A DNA stretch of 64,000 nt, taken from Nocardia niigatensis NBRC 100131 (lineage in GTDB: Bacteria; Actinomycetota; Actinomycetes; Mycobacteriales; Mycobacteriaceae). Location: positions 1-64,000 of the forward strand of contig NZ_BAGC01000055.1 in NCBI RefSeq assembly GCF_000308655.1. The letters are read 5' to 3'. Under the pieces are notes generated by a model that ran no database searches, was not told where the DNA came from, and saw nothing but the letters and a program-made list of their open reading frames with translations. Of the stretch, positions 29,873 through 39,182 are shown in pieces. The translations under genes and the position numbers were made by a program. How positions within the stretch are numbered: position 1 is the first letter of the stretch; each line of letters starts with the position of its first letter.

Positions 29873-31352
29873 CGACACTGCGAGAACGGACGCGGCAGCC
29901 AACCTGTTCGTCGAGCTCGACCGAGAACCGCCGGGAACCGTAGTCGAAAGTGCGGGCGCCGTCCGCCGACAATCCCAGATCGGGTATCGCCCGATCGGCG
30001 AACTCGACGACGCTGATCCCGAGTTCCGCCGCCATGTTCGCGATGGCCGTATCGGCCGATCTCCGCACGTACGGATGCTTGGTGTGCTCGCTGACCCGCT
30101 GCACGGCGACTCGGGCAGTGTGCGTCCCGATCTGCGTCAGCGCGTCCAGTGCCGCCTCTGCACGGGTGACCGCGCGATCGCCCTCCGCGATCCGCCGCAG
30201 CCGGCCGACGACCATGTCGTCGCCGAGAAGACCGAGCGCGCGCGACACCCACGGATTACGCTTGGCCGGATAGCTTTCCTGCTCCCAGAGCTGATAGAGC
30301 ATCCAGGCGAATTCGCCGAGGGACACCGGATCGGCGGCGACGACCACCATCGGCACGCCCGCGTACACCGATTCTCCGGCCGACATCATGAGCATCGAAA
30401 TGAGATGCCCCACTACGGATTTCGGGAACACCTCGGTTCCACCACGCACCCGAATCCGCGGCAGCGAGCCGACGTTCAACCAATCCGGAGCCGTCGGGAC
30501 GCGAGTGGGCAGAAACAGCAGAGGATCCCGGTCCAGCACCGCCGTCGTCGTGGCGACTGCAGCGTCCCCATAGCCCGCGGCGGCTTCCAGGATGACCTCG
30601 CGGTGGCCGTCGCCGTCGAGCAGGCGCAGCACCCGCTCGGCCTGCCGCCGCAACTTCACCGCCTTGCCCAGGGCGAGCGGAATCAAATCGCTCGTCGCCG
30701 TGTCCCGATGGCGTCGGAACCACGCCTCGGCATGAGCCACCAGGGTTTTGTCCTCGTCCAGAAACGACAGCATGAGGTGCGAGATCTCGGTGCCGTCGAA
30801 TGGCGGCAGCAGGTGATTCCCGTACCAGTAGTTCGACGCGGCCGCCCCGAGTTCGAAGTCGACCACCTCCGAACCGAATCGCCCCAGCAGCCGCCGATGC
30901 GGATCCAGCAGCGACCAGCCGGGCGGATCATCCTGTCTGACCGGCAGGTGCAGCCGGTAGCGACGGCGCTGCTCGATCTCCAGCAACCGGTGCAGATGCG
31001 GACGGGCCAGATGGTCGGGCGCGTCGGCGAGAATCTCGACGAGCGGGTAAGCGGGCAGCGCGATCGCATTGCCGACCTCTTCCTCCCACATCGCCTCGGA
31101 GCCGACCCATCTTGGTCGCGTCTGTGCCCACTCTTGCTGTTCGCCCGGCAGCCACGCCAGCCGGACGGGCCGGTCGACCCGTGTCAGCTCCAGTACCGGA
31201 GGCCGATTCCGCTTGCGGTCCAACCAAGGTGGCGACACCAGGACCTCCGGCAGATCGGCCGGATCGGCATCGACGGGTACAGCGCGGCCCATGGGTCCCC
31301 CAGGTGGCATTTCCGGTTCGTTCGCCAGAAACGTAGCGCTGGGCACCGACAA
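29841..31352 (-). CDS. truncated DUF4132-type protein
   Basis: The 503-residue open frame resembles the region that precedes the DUF4132 domain in large MolR/YehI-like proteins: LPEVLVSPPWL near the start, HEAT-like helical repeats, FAWMLYQLWEQE, ALGLLGDDMVVGRLRRI, and IPDLGLSADGARTFDYGSRRFSVELDEQ. Right after VELDEQ, where the DUF4132 domain should continue, homology stops. About 20 unrelated residues follow, read out of frame through the arylsulfotransferase remnant. The C-terminal half is therefore lost by deletion; it may be non-functional. It interrupts the uppS-recO neighbourhood. Confidence 0.65.
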   Translation of the reverse strand: MSVPSATFLANEPEMPPGGPMGRAVPVDADPADLPEVLVSPPWLDRKRNRPPVLELTRVDRPVRLAWLPGEQQEWAQTRPRWVGSEAMWEEEVGNAIALPAYPLVEILADAPDHLARPHLHRLLEIEQRRRYRLHLPVRQDDPPGWSLLDPHRRLLGRFGSEVVDFELGAAASNYWYGNHLLPPFDGTEISHLMLSFLDEDKTLVAHAEAWFRRHRDTATSDLIPLALGKAVKLRRQAERVLRLLDGDGHREVILEAAAGYGDAAVATTTAVLDRDPLLFLPTRVPTAPDWLNVGSLPRIRVRGGTEVFPKSVVGHLISMLMMSAGESVYAGVPMVVVAADPVSLGEFAWMLYQLWEQESYPAKRNPWVSRALGLLGDDMVVGRLRRIAEGDRAVTRAEAALDALTQIGTHTARVAVQRVSEHTKHPYVRRSADTAIANMAAELGISVVEFADRAIPDLGLSADGARTFDYGSRRFSVELDEQVGCRVRSRSVGQTSIRPPGA

Positions 31353-31389
31353 CCGGAGAAGCCCACGGGCCGAACCACATCCGGGACGG

Positions 31390-32163
31390 TCAGCCGATGG
31401 CGGCTTCGGCGCGGTCGATGGCCTCGTGGGGGCGGGTGCGTTCGATCAGGGGCAGCGTGCGCAGCTGGCGCTCCAGATGCCACTGCAGATGCGCAGCGAT
31501 GAGACCGCTGGCCTGGCGGCGCTGACTGTCGGGAACGGCGTCGACCCTGGACCAGTCGCCACGGTTGAGGGCGCTCATGTGGTCGAGAACGCCGGGCATC
31601 GGGGTGGCCGCGCCGGGCGGGCGGCAGTGCACGCAGACCGCGCCGCCCGCCGCCACGTGAAAGGCGCGGTGCGGACCGGGGGTGGCGCAGCGGGCGCAGT
31701 CGTCGAGGGCGGGCGCCCAACCGGCGAAAGCCATGGCGCGCAACAGGTACGCGTCGAGGATCAGTTCGTGCGGGCGGCGGCCCAGCGCGATGGCGCGCAG
31801 CGCGCCGGCGGTGAGGGTGTGCAGGCGGGCGGCGGGCGCGCCCTCTTCACCGGCCAGGCGTTCGGCGGTCTCGAGCACCGCGCAGGCGGTGGTGTAGCGG
31901 CCGTAGTCGGCGACGATGTCGGCGGCGAAGGTCTCGACCGTGTGCACCTGGGTGACGGTGTCGAGATTGCGGCCCGGATGCAGCTGCACATCCACGTAGG
32001 CGAACGGTTCCAGCCGCGCCCCGAACTTGGAACGGGTGCGCCGCACACCCTTGGCGACCGCGCGCACCAGACCGTGCTGACGGGTCAGCAGCGTGACGAT
32101 GCGGTCCGCCTCGCCGAGCTTGTGCTGGCGCAGCACCACCGCATGATCCCGATACAACTGCAC
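31390..32163 (-). CDS. recO: DNA repair protein RecO
   Basis: The 257-residue protein has the N-terminal OB fold (YRDHAVVLRQHKLGEADRIVTLLT; GLVRAVAKGVRRTRSKFGARLEPFAYVDVQL) and a C-terminal helical domain with a zinc site (CARCATPG, CVHC). RecO loads RecA onto SSB-coated DNA with RecR in recombinational repair. It diverges from the amidase gene, matching Rv2362c/Rv2363. Confidence 0.96.
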   Translation of the reverse strand: MQLYRDHAVVLRQHKLGEADRIVTLLTRQHGLVRAVAKGVRRTRSKFGARLEPFAYVDVQLHPGRNLDTVTQVHTVETFAADIVADYGRYTTACAVLETAERLAGEEGAPAARLHTLTAGALRAIALGRRPHELILDAYLLRAMAFAGWAPALDDCARCATPGPHRAFHVAAGGAVCVHCRPPGAATPMPGVLDHMSALNRGDWSRVDAVPDSQRRQASGLIAAHLQWHLERQLRTLPLIERTRPHEAIDRAEAAIG

Positions 32164-32303
32164 CGCAACAGTCTCGCATGCGCGACCGACCGGGCGGCGA
32201 CGAGTCGCGGGGTGTGTGCCGATCAGAAGTTGGCCGGCAATTGTTGGACGTGTGACCAGAATCGCGCTAGGTTACTCCCCGGTACAGAAGAGACGGGATT
32301 CAC

Positions 32304-33719
32304 ATGACACTGGCGTCGGTTGGCGAATTCGGGTTGGCGGAACTCGCCGCGGCACTGGCGGCGGGCACCGTCACCTCGGTCGACGCGACCACCGCGGCCC
32401 TCGACCGGATCGAGGCCAGCCAGGGAGCGCTCAACGCCTTCCGGATCGTGCGGCGGGCCGAAGCCCTCGCCGAGGCCGCCGACGCCGATCGCAAACTCGC
32501 CGCCGGACAACGGGAACCACTGCTCGGGGTGCCGCTGGCCATCAAGGACGACACCGACCTGACCGGCACCCCAACGGCTTTCGGCTGCGGCGGCGACTTC
32601 CCCGCCAAGACCGAGGACGCCGAGGCGGTGCGGCGGCTGCGCGCGGCCGGCGCGATCATCGTCGGCAAGACCAATACCTGCGAACTCGGGCAGCTGCCGT
32701 TCACCAGCGGAGACGCCTTCGGACACACCACCAATCCCTGGAACGCCGGGCACACCCCGGGCGGATCGTCCGGCGGGTCCGGCGCGGCGGTGGCGGCCGG
32801 ATTGGTGCCCGCCGCACTGGGATCCGACGGCGCGGGCTCGGTGCGCATCCCGGCGGCCTGGAACAATCTGGTCGGTATCAAGCCGCAGCGCGGCCGCATC
32901 TCGACCTGGCCACTGCCGGAGGCCTTCCACGGCCTCACGGTGAACGGCCCGCTGGCCCGCACCGTCGCCGACGCGGCCCTGCTGCTCGACGCCGCCGCCG
33001 GACCGCATCCCGCCGACCTGCACACCCCGCCCGCGCTGCGCGTCTCCGACGCCGTCGGCCGGGATCCGGGCCGCCTTCGCATCGCGTTGTCGCTGCGAAT
33101 CCCGTTCACCGCCACCAAGACCACCCTGGACCGCGAGGTCGAGGCCCGGGTGCACGCCACCGCGGCCACGCTGCGCCGGCTCGGCCACGAGGTCACCGTC
33201 GCCGACGTCCACTACGGCGTCCTGATGGGCGCGACCTTCCTGCCGCGCTCCATGGCCGGCATCCGCGAGGCGCTGAACCGCCTCCCCGGTGCGCGGGTGG
33301 ACCCGCGCACCCACCACAACGCCACCGTCGGCCGGATCCTCGCGCCGCTGCTGTTCGCCGCCCGGCGGGCAGAACCCCTGCTGCGCATGCGAACCGGCCG
33401 CATCTTCGACGACTTCGACCTGGTCCTGGCCCCCACCACGGCCACCCCGCCGCCCGGCGTCCACGAGATCGACGACATCGGCAACTGGGCCACCGACGAA
33501 CTCATCACCGCCGCCTGCCCCTACACCTGGCCCTGGAACGTACTCGGCTGGCCCGCCGTCAACATCCCCTCCGGCTTCACCGCCACCGGCCTGCCGGTCG
33601 GCTCCCAGCTCATGGGCCCGGCCAACTCCGAGGCCCTGCTGGTTTCCGTTGCGGCCCAATTGGAGTCGGAGCTCGAATGGCACAAAGCCCGGCCTGCCCC
33701 GTGGTGGCCCCAGCCCTGA
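32304..33719 (+). CDS. amiA2: amidase (amidase signature family)
   Basis: The 471-residue enzyme has the full amidase-signature triad: Lys in PLAIKDD, cis-Ser in GGSSGGSGAAVAAG and nucleophile Ser in GSDGAGSVRIPAAW. It hydrolyses amide bonds of unknown substrate; the M. tuberculosis orthologue is annotated AmiA2 (Rv2363). The N-terminal half is well conserved, ending in the typical VNIPSGFTATGLPVGSQLMGP. It converges on era across two GC-rich hairpins. Confidence 0.93.
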   Translation: MTLASVGEFGLAELAAALAAGTVTSVDATTAALDRIEASQGALNAFRIVRRAEALAEAADADRKLAAGQREPLLGVPLAIKDDTDLTGTPTAFGCGGDFPAKTEDAEAVRRLRAAGAIIVGKTNTCELGQLPFTSGDAFGHTTNPWNAGHTPGGSSGGSGAAVAAGLVPAALGSDGAGSVRIPAAWNNLVGIKPQRGRISTWPLPEAFHGLTVNGPLARTVADAALLLDAAAGPHPADLHTPPALRVSDAVGRDPGRLRIALSLRIPFTATKTTLDREVEARVHATAATLRRLGHEVTVADVHYGVLMGATFLPRSMAGIREALNRLPGARVDPRTHHNATVGRILAPLLFAARRAEPLLRMRTGRIFDDFDLVLAPTTATPPPGVHEIDDIGNWATDELITAACPYTWPWNVLGWPAVNIPSGFTATGLPVGSQLMGPANSEALLVSVAAQLESELEWHKARPAPWWPQP

Positions 33720-33787
33720 TGACCCGTGCGGACCTTCCGGGGATGGACGAACACTCCACCCGGGCGGCGCCGCTCGAAGACGCCGCC

Positions 33788-33851
33788 GGCTGCCGAATCG
33801 CCGGCAGCCCATGGTGATCCGCTGATCCTGCTCGCGGCGGTTGCCGCCGCG
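33788..33851. terminator. two tandem GC-rich hairpins between convergent amidase and era
   Basis: GGCTGCCG (33788-33795) pairs with CGGCAGCC (33802-33809) over a 6-nt loop. CGCGGCGG (33833-33840) pairs with CCGCCGCG (33844-33851) over a 3-nt loop. There is no T-run; this is the common actinobacterial hairpin-only type of terminator. Confidence 0.6.
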
Positions 33852-33864
33852 ACCAGGAAGTCGA

Positions 33865-34806
33865 TCAGAAGCCGAGCTTGCCGAGCTGCTTCGGGTCGCG
33901 CTGCCAATCCTTGGCGACCTTCACATGCAAGTGGAGGTAGATGCGGGTGCCGAGGATGTGCTCGATCTGCTTGCGCGCGTTGGTGCCGACCTCTTTGAGG
34001 CGGGCGCCGCCCTTGCCGATGACGATGGCCTTCTGGCTGGGGCGTTCCACATAGAGCAGGGCGTGCACGTCGAGCATGCCCTCGGCGGAACGGCGGCCGT
34101 CGGTCTCGGTGTCCTCGTTCTCCTCGCGCTCGAGGACCTCCTCGATCACCACCGCCAGCGAGTGCGGGAGCTCGTCGCGCACGCCCTCCAGGGCCGCCTC
34201 GCGAATGAGCTCGGCCATCAGGACTTCCTCGGGCTCGTCGGTGAGCTCGCCGTCCGGATAGAAGGCCGGACCCTCGGGCATCTGCGAGGCGATGACGTCG
34301 ACGAGCACCTCGACCTGCTCACCCTTGACCGCGGAGACCGGAACCACCTCGGCCTCGGGACCCAGCAGCTGGGAGACGGCCATCAGCTGATGAGCGACCT
34401 GGTCGCGACTCACCTTGTCGATCTTGGTGACCACGCCCAGCAGGGTCGTCTTGGGCGCCATGGTCTTGATCTGCTCGACGATCCAGCGGTCACCGGGCCC
34501 GATCTTCTCGTCCGCCGGAATGCAGACCGCGATCACGTCGACTTCCGAATACGTGTCGCGCACCAGATCGTTGAGCCGCTGGCCGAGCAGCGTGCGCGGC
34601 CGGTGCAGACCAGGGGTGTCCACCAGGATCAGCTGCGCGTGCTCACGGTGCACGATGCCGCGAATAGTGTGCCGCGTGGTCTGCGGCCGCGAGGAGGTGA
34701 TGGCGATCTTCTGCCCCACCATGGCATTGGTCAGCGTGGACTTGCCGGTATTCGGCCGGCCCACGAAACACACGAAACCGGAACGGAATTCGTCCTTGCT
34801 ACTCAC
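33865..34806 (-). CDS. era: GTPase Era
   Basis: The 313-residue GTPase acts in 16S rRNA/30S maturation. G1 is GRPNTGKSTL, the switch region has RPQTTRHTIRGI, G3 is DTPGL, G4 is TKID, and the C-terminal KH domain includes VERPSQKAIVIGKGGARLKEVG. The start overlaps the upstream gene's stop by 4 bp. It is the last gene of the phoH-ybeY-corC-era group. Confidence 0.97.
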   Translation of the reverse strand: MSSKDEFRSGFVCFVGRPNTGKSTLTNAMVGQKIAITSSRPQTTRHTIRGIVHREHAQLILVDTPGLHRPRTLLGQRLNDLVRDTYSEVDVIAVCIPADEKIGPGDRWIVEQIKTMAPKTTLLGVVTKIDKVSRDQVAHQLMAVSQLLGPEAEVVPVSAVKGEQVEVLVDVIASQMPEGPAFYPDGELTDEPEEVLMAELIREAALEGVRDELPHSLAVVIEEVLEREENEDTETDGRRSAEGMLDVHALLYVERPSQKAIVIGKGGARLKEVGTNARKQIEHILGTRIYLHLHVKVAKDWQRDPKQLGKLGF

Positions 34807-35261
34807 TCGAAAACCTCCGATTCGGATTTCAGATCCAGGCCCGCCGGGACCTCACGCTCGCCGGCCGCGTCGCCCGGCGCGGGCCGCTGTGTCGCAATGG
34901 GATTCTCGACGCCGTAGTCCCGGGGCGAATCCGCCTCCAGCACCTCGAATACCGCACCCTTGACATCGGTGAAGATGATGCGTGCCGACGGCGACACCTC
35001 ACGCACCGCCGACACCCCCAGATCCGACAGCTTGCCCGCGACCACCACGGCCGCCTCGAAACCGCCCGCGCCACTGGAGATCGCGGCCGCCACGGCCGAC
35101 TGCAACGCGGTCAGCTTCAGCGCGACCAGCTCCACGGTCCCGGCCGCGTAGGTGCGCCCGTCCGAATCACGCACGGCCGCACCGCCGGTGCCGCCGGTAC
35201 GGCCCATGGCGCCACGAGCGAGGACCAACAGCTTGTTGTCCTCCGCGTCCAACTCAATCAT
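34803..35261 (-). CDS. conserved cytidine-deaminase-fold-like protein (Rv2365c-type)
   Basis: The 152-residue protein lies at the position of M. tuberculosis Rv2365c. LVLARGAMGRTGGTGGAAVRDSDGRTYAAGTVELVALKLTALQSAVAAAISSGA resembles a cytidine-deaminase-type fold, but the Cys/His zinc ligands of active deaminases are not seen. Function is unknown. The ATG at 35261 is inside the corC gene end (ATGATTGA) and has GGAGAGG just upstream, which favours it over an ATG at 35273. The C-terminus is coupled to era by a 4-bp overlap. Confidence 0.8.
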   Translation of the reverse strand: MIELDAEDNKLLVLARGAMGRTGGTGGAAVRDSDGRTYAAGTVELVALKLTALQSAVAAAISSGAGGFEAAVVVAGKLSDLGVSAVREVSPSARIIFTDVKGAVFEVLEADSPRDYGVENPIATQRPAPGDAAGEREVPAGLDLKSESEVFE

Positions 35262-36579
35262 CGGCCTCTCCATCCTCGTGTGCGCCGTCACCCGGTTCCT
35301 GTTCCGCCGGTTCGGTTCTCGTCTTCTCCGGGCTCTTGCGCACCACCACGGTGTGGATCCGCATGCGGCCGCGCGCGTCGGCCCCGCCCTCCCCCTTGAG
35401 TTGCAGACCGTGGATGACGGCCTTGGAGCCGGGCAGCGGGACACGGCCCAGGGCGTGGGCGAGCAGACCGCCGACGGTGTCGACGTCCTCCTCCTCGATC
35501 TGGGTGTCGAACAGCTCACCCAGATCGTCCACCGGCAGTCGCGCCGAGACCCGGAACTTGCCCTGGCCGATCTTCTCGATCGGCGCGATCTCGTCCTTGT
35601 CGTACTCGTCGGCGATCTCGCCAACGATCTCCTCGAGGATGTCCTCGATGGTGACCAGCCCGGCGATGCCGCCGTACTCGTCCACCAGCACCGCCATATG
35701 GTTTCTGCGGCGCTGCATTTCGTCCAGCAGCGCGTCCAGCGGCTTGGAGTCGGGAATGAACACGGCGGGCCGCATGACCTGCCGCACCTTCACCTTCCGT
35801 CCCCGATCCGTGTACGGCACCAGGTCTTTCAGGTAGACGACGCCCAGAATGTCGTCGACGTTCTCGCCCACCACCGGAATTCGCGAATGTCCCGACCGCA
35901 CCGCCAGCGACATGGCCTGCGCCGCCGTCTTCTCGGCCTCGATCCACACCATCTCGGTACGCGGCACCATGACCTCGCGGGCCGGGGTGGTGTCGAGCTC
36001 GAACACCGACTGGATCATGCGGCGCTCGTCGGCGTCCACCACGCCGCGCTCCCCCGCCAGATCCACCACCTCGCGCAGCTCGATCTCGGAAGCGAAGGGG
36101 CCGTTGCGAAATCCCTTACCGGGGGTGATCGCATTACCGATCAGGATCAGCAGCCGGCTGATCGGGCCCAGCAGCGAGCCGATGGCCTGCAGGGGCAGCG
36201 ACGCGCCCAGCGCCAGCGAATACGCGTGCTGCCGGCCGAGCGTGCGCGGCCCGACACCGATCACCAGATAATCGACCAGCACCATGACCGCGGCCGTGAT
36301 CAGCAGCGCCGCGCCCTCGTCCAGCCAGTCCATGAGCACGGCCGCCAGCAGCACCGTCGCGGTGATTTCGCATGTGAGGCGCAGCAGCACCATGAGATTC
36401 ACATAGCGCGGCCGATCCGCGATGATGCGCGCCAGCCGCGCCGCCCCGGTCCGCTCGGCACGCACCAGATCCTCCACACGAGCGGGCGAGATCGTGTTCA
36501 GCGCCGAATCCAGCGCCGCGAACACACCGCCCGCGGGGACCAGGACGACTGCCAGCAGGATCAGAACGAACGAATTCAC
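35254..36579 (-). CDS. CorC/HlyC-type CNNM-CBS membrane protein
   Basis: The 441-residue protein has a CNNM/DUF21 membrane domain with four hydrophobic segments (about 1-180), a pair of CBS domains (MVPRTEMVWIEAEKTAAQAM; ILGVVYLKDLV; DALLDEMQRRRNHMAVLVDEYGGIAGLVTIEDILEEIVGEI) and a C-terminal CorC_HlyC domain (TVGGLLAHALGRVPLPG). Members affect Mg2+/Co2+ transport; the name haemolysin is historical. It corresponds to Rv2366c and overlaps ybeY by 4 bp. Confidence 0.94.
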   Translation of the reverse strand: MNSFVLILLAVVLVPAGGVFAALDSALNTISPARVEDLVRAERTGAARLARIIADRPRYVNLMVLLRLTCEITATVLLAAVLMDWLDEGAALLITAAVMVLVDYLVIGVGPRTLGRQHAYSLALGASLPLQAIGSLLGPISRLLILIGNAITPGKGFRNGPFASEIELREVVDLAGERGVVDADERRMIQSVFELDTTPAREVMVPRTEMVWIEAEKTAAQAMSLAVRSGHSRIPVVGENVDDILGVVYLKDLVPYTDRGRKVKVRQVMRPAVFIPDSKPLDALLDEMQRRRNHMAVLVDEYGGIAGLVTIEDILEEIVGEIADEYDKDEIAPIEKIGQGKFRVSARLPVDDLGELFDTQIEEEDVDTVGGLLAHALGRVPLPGSKAVIHGLQLKGEGGADARGRMRIHTVVVRKSPEKTRTEPAEQEPGDGAHEDGEADD

Positions 36580-37133
36580 GCCGGGCCCAGCGGATCACCG
36601 GTCGTGTCGGTGAATCCGGTCTTGCCCAGCAGGCGCTGATCGCGCTCGGCGAGCTCCGCGCGGCGCAGCTCCTGGCGCACGTTCTCGTACCAGCCCTCCA
36701 GCAGGGAGGCCTGCAGCGCGAACATCTCCTTCTCCTCCTCCGGCTCGGCATGGTCGTAGCCGAGGAGGTGCAGGACGCCGTGCACGGTCAGCAGCGCCAG
36801 CTCGTGATCCATGGAGTGCCCGGCCTTCTCGGCCTGCTGGGCCGCGAACTCGGGGCAGAGCACGATGTCACCGAGCATGGAGGGGCCGGGCTCGGCGGCA
36901 TCGGGCCGCCCGCCCGGCTCCAGCTCGTCCATGGGGAACGACATGACGTCGGTCGGACCCGGTAGGTCCATCCAGCGCATGTGCAGATCCGCCATGGTGT
37001 CGAGATCGACCAGCACCATCGACAGCTCGGCCGCCGGATGCACATCCATCTGACCGATGACGAACCGCGCGACGCTGACCAGTTCTTCTTCGGATACCTC
37101 GATACCCGATTCGTTGGCGATCTCGATACTCAC
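36576..37133 (-). CDS. ybeY: rRNA maturation endoribonuclease YbeY
   Basis: The 185-residue zinc metalloprotein has HGVLHLLGYDHAEPEEEKEMF, whose three His (H-x3-H-x5-H) bind the catalytic metal, plus PTDVMSFPMDE. YbeY processes 16S rRNA 3' ends and takes part in ribosome quality control. The GTG start (VSIEIANESG) is 22 bp downstream of the phoH stop and gives the normal family length. Confidence 0.95.
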   Translation of the reverse strand: MSIEIANESGIEVSEEELVSVARFVIGQMDVHPAAELSMVLVDLDTMADLHMRWMDLPGPTDVMSFPMDELEPGGRPDAAEPGPSMLGDIVLCPEFAAQQAEKAGHSMDHELALLTVHGVLHLLGYDHAEPEEEKEMFALQASLLEGWYENVRQELRRAELAERDQRLLGKTGFTDTTGDPLGPA

Positions 37134-37155
37134 CCGATCAGCGTAGTGGGCGAGT

Positions 37156-38265
37156 TCAGTGCCGGTCTCCCCGGCTCGCGGCACGTCGCTGCGCCCGATT
37201 TCCCGGATAGTGGACCGCGGCCGGCGGCCGCGTCTCCGACTCGTACCGGTCGTAGGCGTCGACGATCGCCCCGACCAGGCGGTGCCGGACCACGTCGGCG
37301 CTGGTGAGCTCCGAGATGTGGATGTCATCGATGCCGTGCAGGATCTCGGTGGCCGCCCGCAGCCCCGACCGCGCGTTGTTCGGCAGGTCGACCTGCGTAG
37401 TGTCACCGGTCACCACGATCTTGGAACCGAAGCCCAGGCGGGTGAGGAACATCTTCATCTGCTCGGCCGTCGTGTTTTGCGCCTCGTCCAGAATGATGAA
37501 CGAGTCGTTGAGCGTACGACCGCGCATGTAGGCCAGCGGCGCGACCTCGATGACACCGGCCTGCATGAGCTTCGGGATCGCCTCGGGATCCATCATGTCG
37601 TGCAGGGCGTCGTAGAGCGGCCGTAGATACGGGTCGATCTTCTCGTTCAGCGTGCCCGGCAGGAAGCCCAGCCGCTCACCCGCCTCGACCGCAGGCCGGG
37701 TCAGGATGATGCGGTTGACCTGCTTGGTCTGCAACGCCTGCACGGCCTTGGCCATCGCCAGATACGTCTTGCCGGTGCCGGCCGGGCCCACTCCGAACAC
37801 GATGGTGTGCGCGTCGATGGCGTCGACATAGCGCTTCTGGTTGAGCGTCTTGGGCCGGATGGTCTTGCCGCGCCGGGACAGGATGTCCAGGCTCAGCACC
37901 TCTGCCGGAGAGTCCGAGGAACCCTCGGTGAGCATGGAGTAGGTGTGCCGTACCGCCTCGGGGCTGACGATCCGGTTGCGCGCGGTGAGCGCGACCAGCT
38001 GGGCCACCACCCGCTCCGCCAGCGCGACATCGGCCGGTCTCCCGGTCAGCGTGACGGAATTGCCGCGAACGTGGATGTCGGCATCGAGGAGGCGCTCGAG
38101 TTCACGCAGGTTCTCGTCAGCCGAACCCAGGAAACCGAACACCGATTCCGGTGCCAATTCGATGCTGGAACGAACGGTCCGCCCCGCCGGTCCGGAACCG
38201 TTGCCGCCGGCGCCGATGCCGGCAATGGGTGTGCTCTGATCGCCGATTTCGCCTGGTGTTCTCAA
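37156..38265 (-). CDS. phoH: PhoH-family ATPase
   Basis: The 369-residue protein has an N-terminal KH-like region (ELERLLDADIHVRGNSVTLTG) and a PhoH ATPase domain: Walker A GPAGTGKTYLAM, TRPAVEAGERLGFLPG, Walker B FIILDEAQN. Its role is cytoplasmic RNA-related ATPase or helicase, inferred from neighbours (ybeY, era). The start is TTG at 38265; no ATG or GTG is available near the expected N-terminus. It corresponds to Rv2368c. Confidence 0.94.
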   Translation of the reverse strand: MRTPGEIGDQSTPIAGIGAGGNGSGPAGRTVRSSIELAPESVFGFLGSADENLRELERLLDADIHVRGNSVTLTGRPADVALAERVVAQLVALTARNRIVSPEAVRHTYSMLTEGSSDSPAEVLSLDILSRRGKTIRPKTLNQKRYVDAIDAHTIVFGVGPAGTGKTYLAMAKAVQALQTKQVNRIILTRPAVEAGERLGFLPGTLNEKIDPYLRPLYDALHDMMDPEAIPKLMQAGVIEVAPLAYMRGRTLNDSFIILDEAQNTTAEQMKMFLTRLGFGSKIVVTGDTTQVDLPNNARSGLRAATEILHGIDDIHISELTSADVVRHRLVGAIVDAYDRYESETRPPAAVHYPGNRAQRRAASRGDRH

Positions 38266-38437
38266 AAGTGGCTATGGCCTGCTTTCCGGTCTCGATGCCG
38301 TTTGCTGTGACAGAAGTTTACCGCCGCCCACCGACACCGCCCAGTGAATAAGGGGCTACCAGCAGGGTGAACGGTCCAGTGTCATGCAACTGCCGCAGGC
38401 CCGAATCCATTCCGTGGCGAACCGCGCCGCGACGGAT

Positions 38438-39178
38438 CTACCAGCGCGGGGTGAGCGCGCCCAGCGCGCCGAGGGCGACCGCGGCCGCGGTGGAGGTCCG
38501 CAGCACGGTCGGGCCGAGCAGGACGATATCGGCGCCGGCCTCGGCGAGGGCCTTCAGTTCCGAGTCGTCCAAGCCGCCTTCGGGACCGACGATCAGGACC
38601 ACTTCGGGGACGCCGTCGAAAGGCAGCTCGGTCAAACGGGATTCGCCGGACTCGTGCAGGGCGGCGATGATCGCGCCGTTCGCCTTGGCGGTGCGGACCA
38701 GCTCGAGCAGGTCACGCGTGGTGTGCAGCTCGGCGACATCGGGGATGTAGGCGCGGCGGGACTGGCGGGCGGCCTGCTTGGCCGCGGCCCGCCACTTCTC
38801 GACGCCCTTGCGCGCCTTGGCTTCCCAGTTGGAGACGCAGCGCAGCGCCTGCCAGGGGACGATGGCGTCGGCGCCCGCTTCCGTCATGAGTTCGACGGCC
38901 AGTTCCGAACGGTCGGACTTGGGCAGCGCCTGGACCACCGTCACCTGCGGGGTCCAGGGCGCGGCCGTCCGCTTGGCCAGCACCCGCAGTTCGAGCCGAT
39001 CCTTGCCGGCCGCAACCACTTCCGAATCGGCGAGGATCCCGTGCCCGTCGGAGAGGGTGATGGGTTCCCCGACCCGGATGCGGCGCACCGTGGCGGCGTG
39101 CCGGCCCTCGGGGCCGTCCAGCACCGCGGTCGCACCCGGTTCGGGAATCTCGTCGAGGTAGAAGACGGTGGCGGCCAA
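38438..39178 (-). CDS. rsmE: 16S rRNA (uracil-1498-N3) methyltransferase
   Basis: The 246-residue SPOUT-type methyltransferase modifies U1498 of 16S rRNA. VFYLDEIPEPGATAVLDGPEGRHAATVRRIRVGEPI forms the PUA-like N-terminal domain. LIVGPEGGLDDSELKALAEAGADIVLLGPTVLRTSTAAAVAL is the SAM-binding knot. The start is TTG, four bases after the dnaJ stop. Confidence 0.95.
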   Translation of the reverse strand: MAATVFYLDEIPEPGATAVLDGPEGRHAATVRRIRVGEPITLSDGHGILADSEVVAAGKDRLELRVLAKRTAAPWTPQVTVVQALPKSDRSELAVELMTEAGADAIVPWQALRCVSNWEAKARKGVEKWRAAAKQAARQSRRAYIPDVAELHTTRDLLELVRTAKANGAIIAALHESGESRLTELPFDGVPEVVLIVGPEGGLDDSELKALAEAGADIVLLGPTVLRTSTAAAVALGALGALTPRW

Positions 39179-39182
39179 CGGA

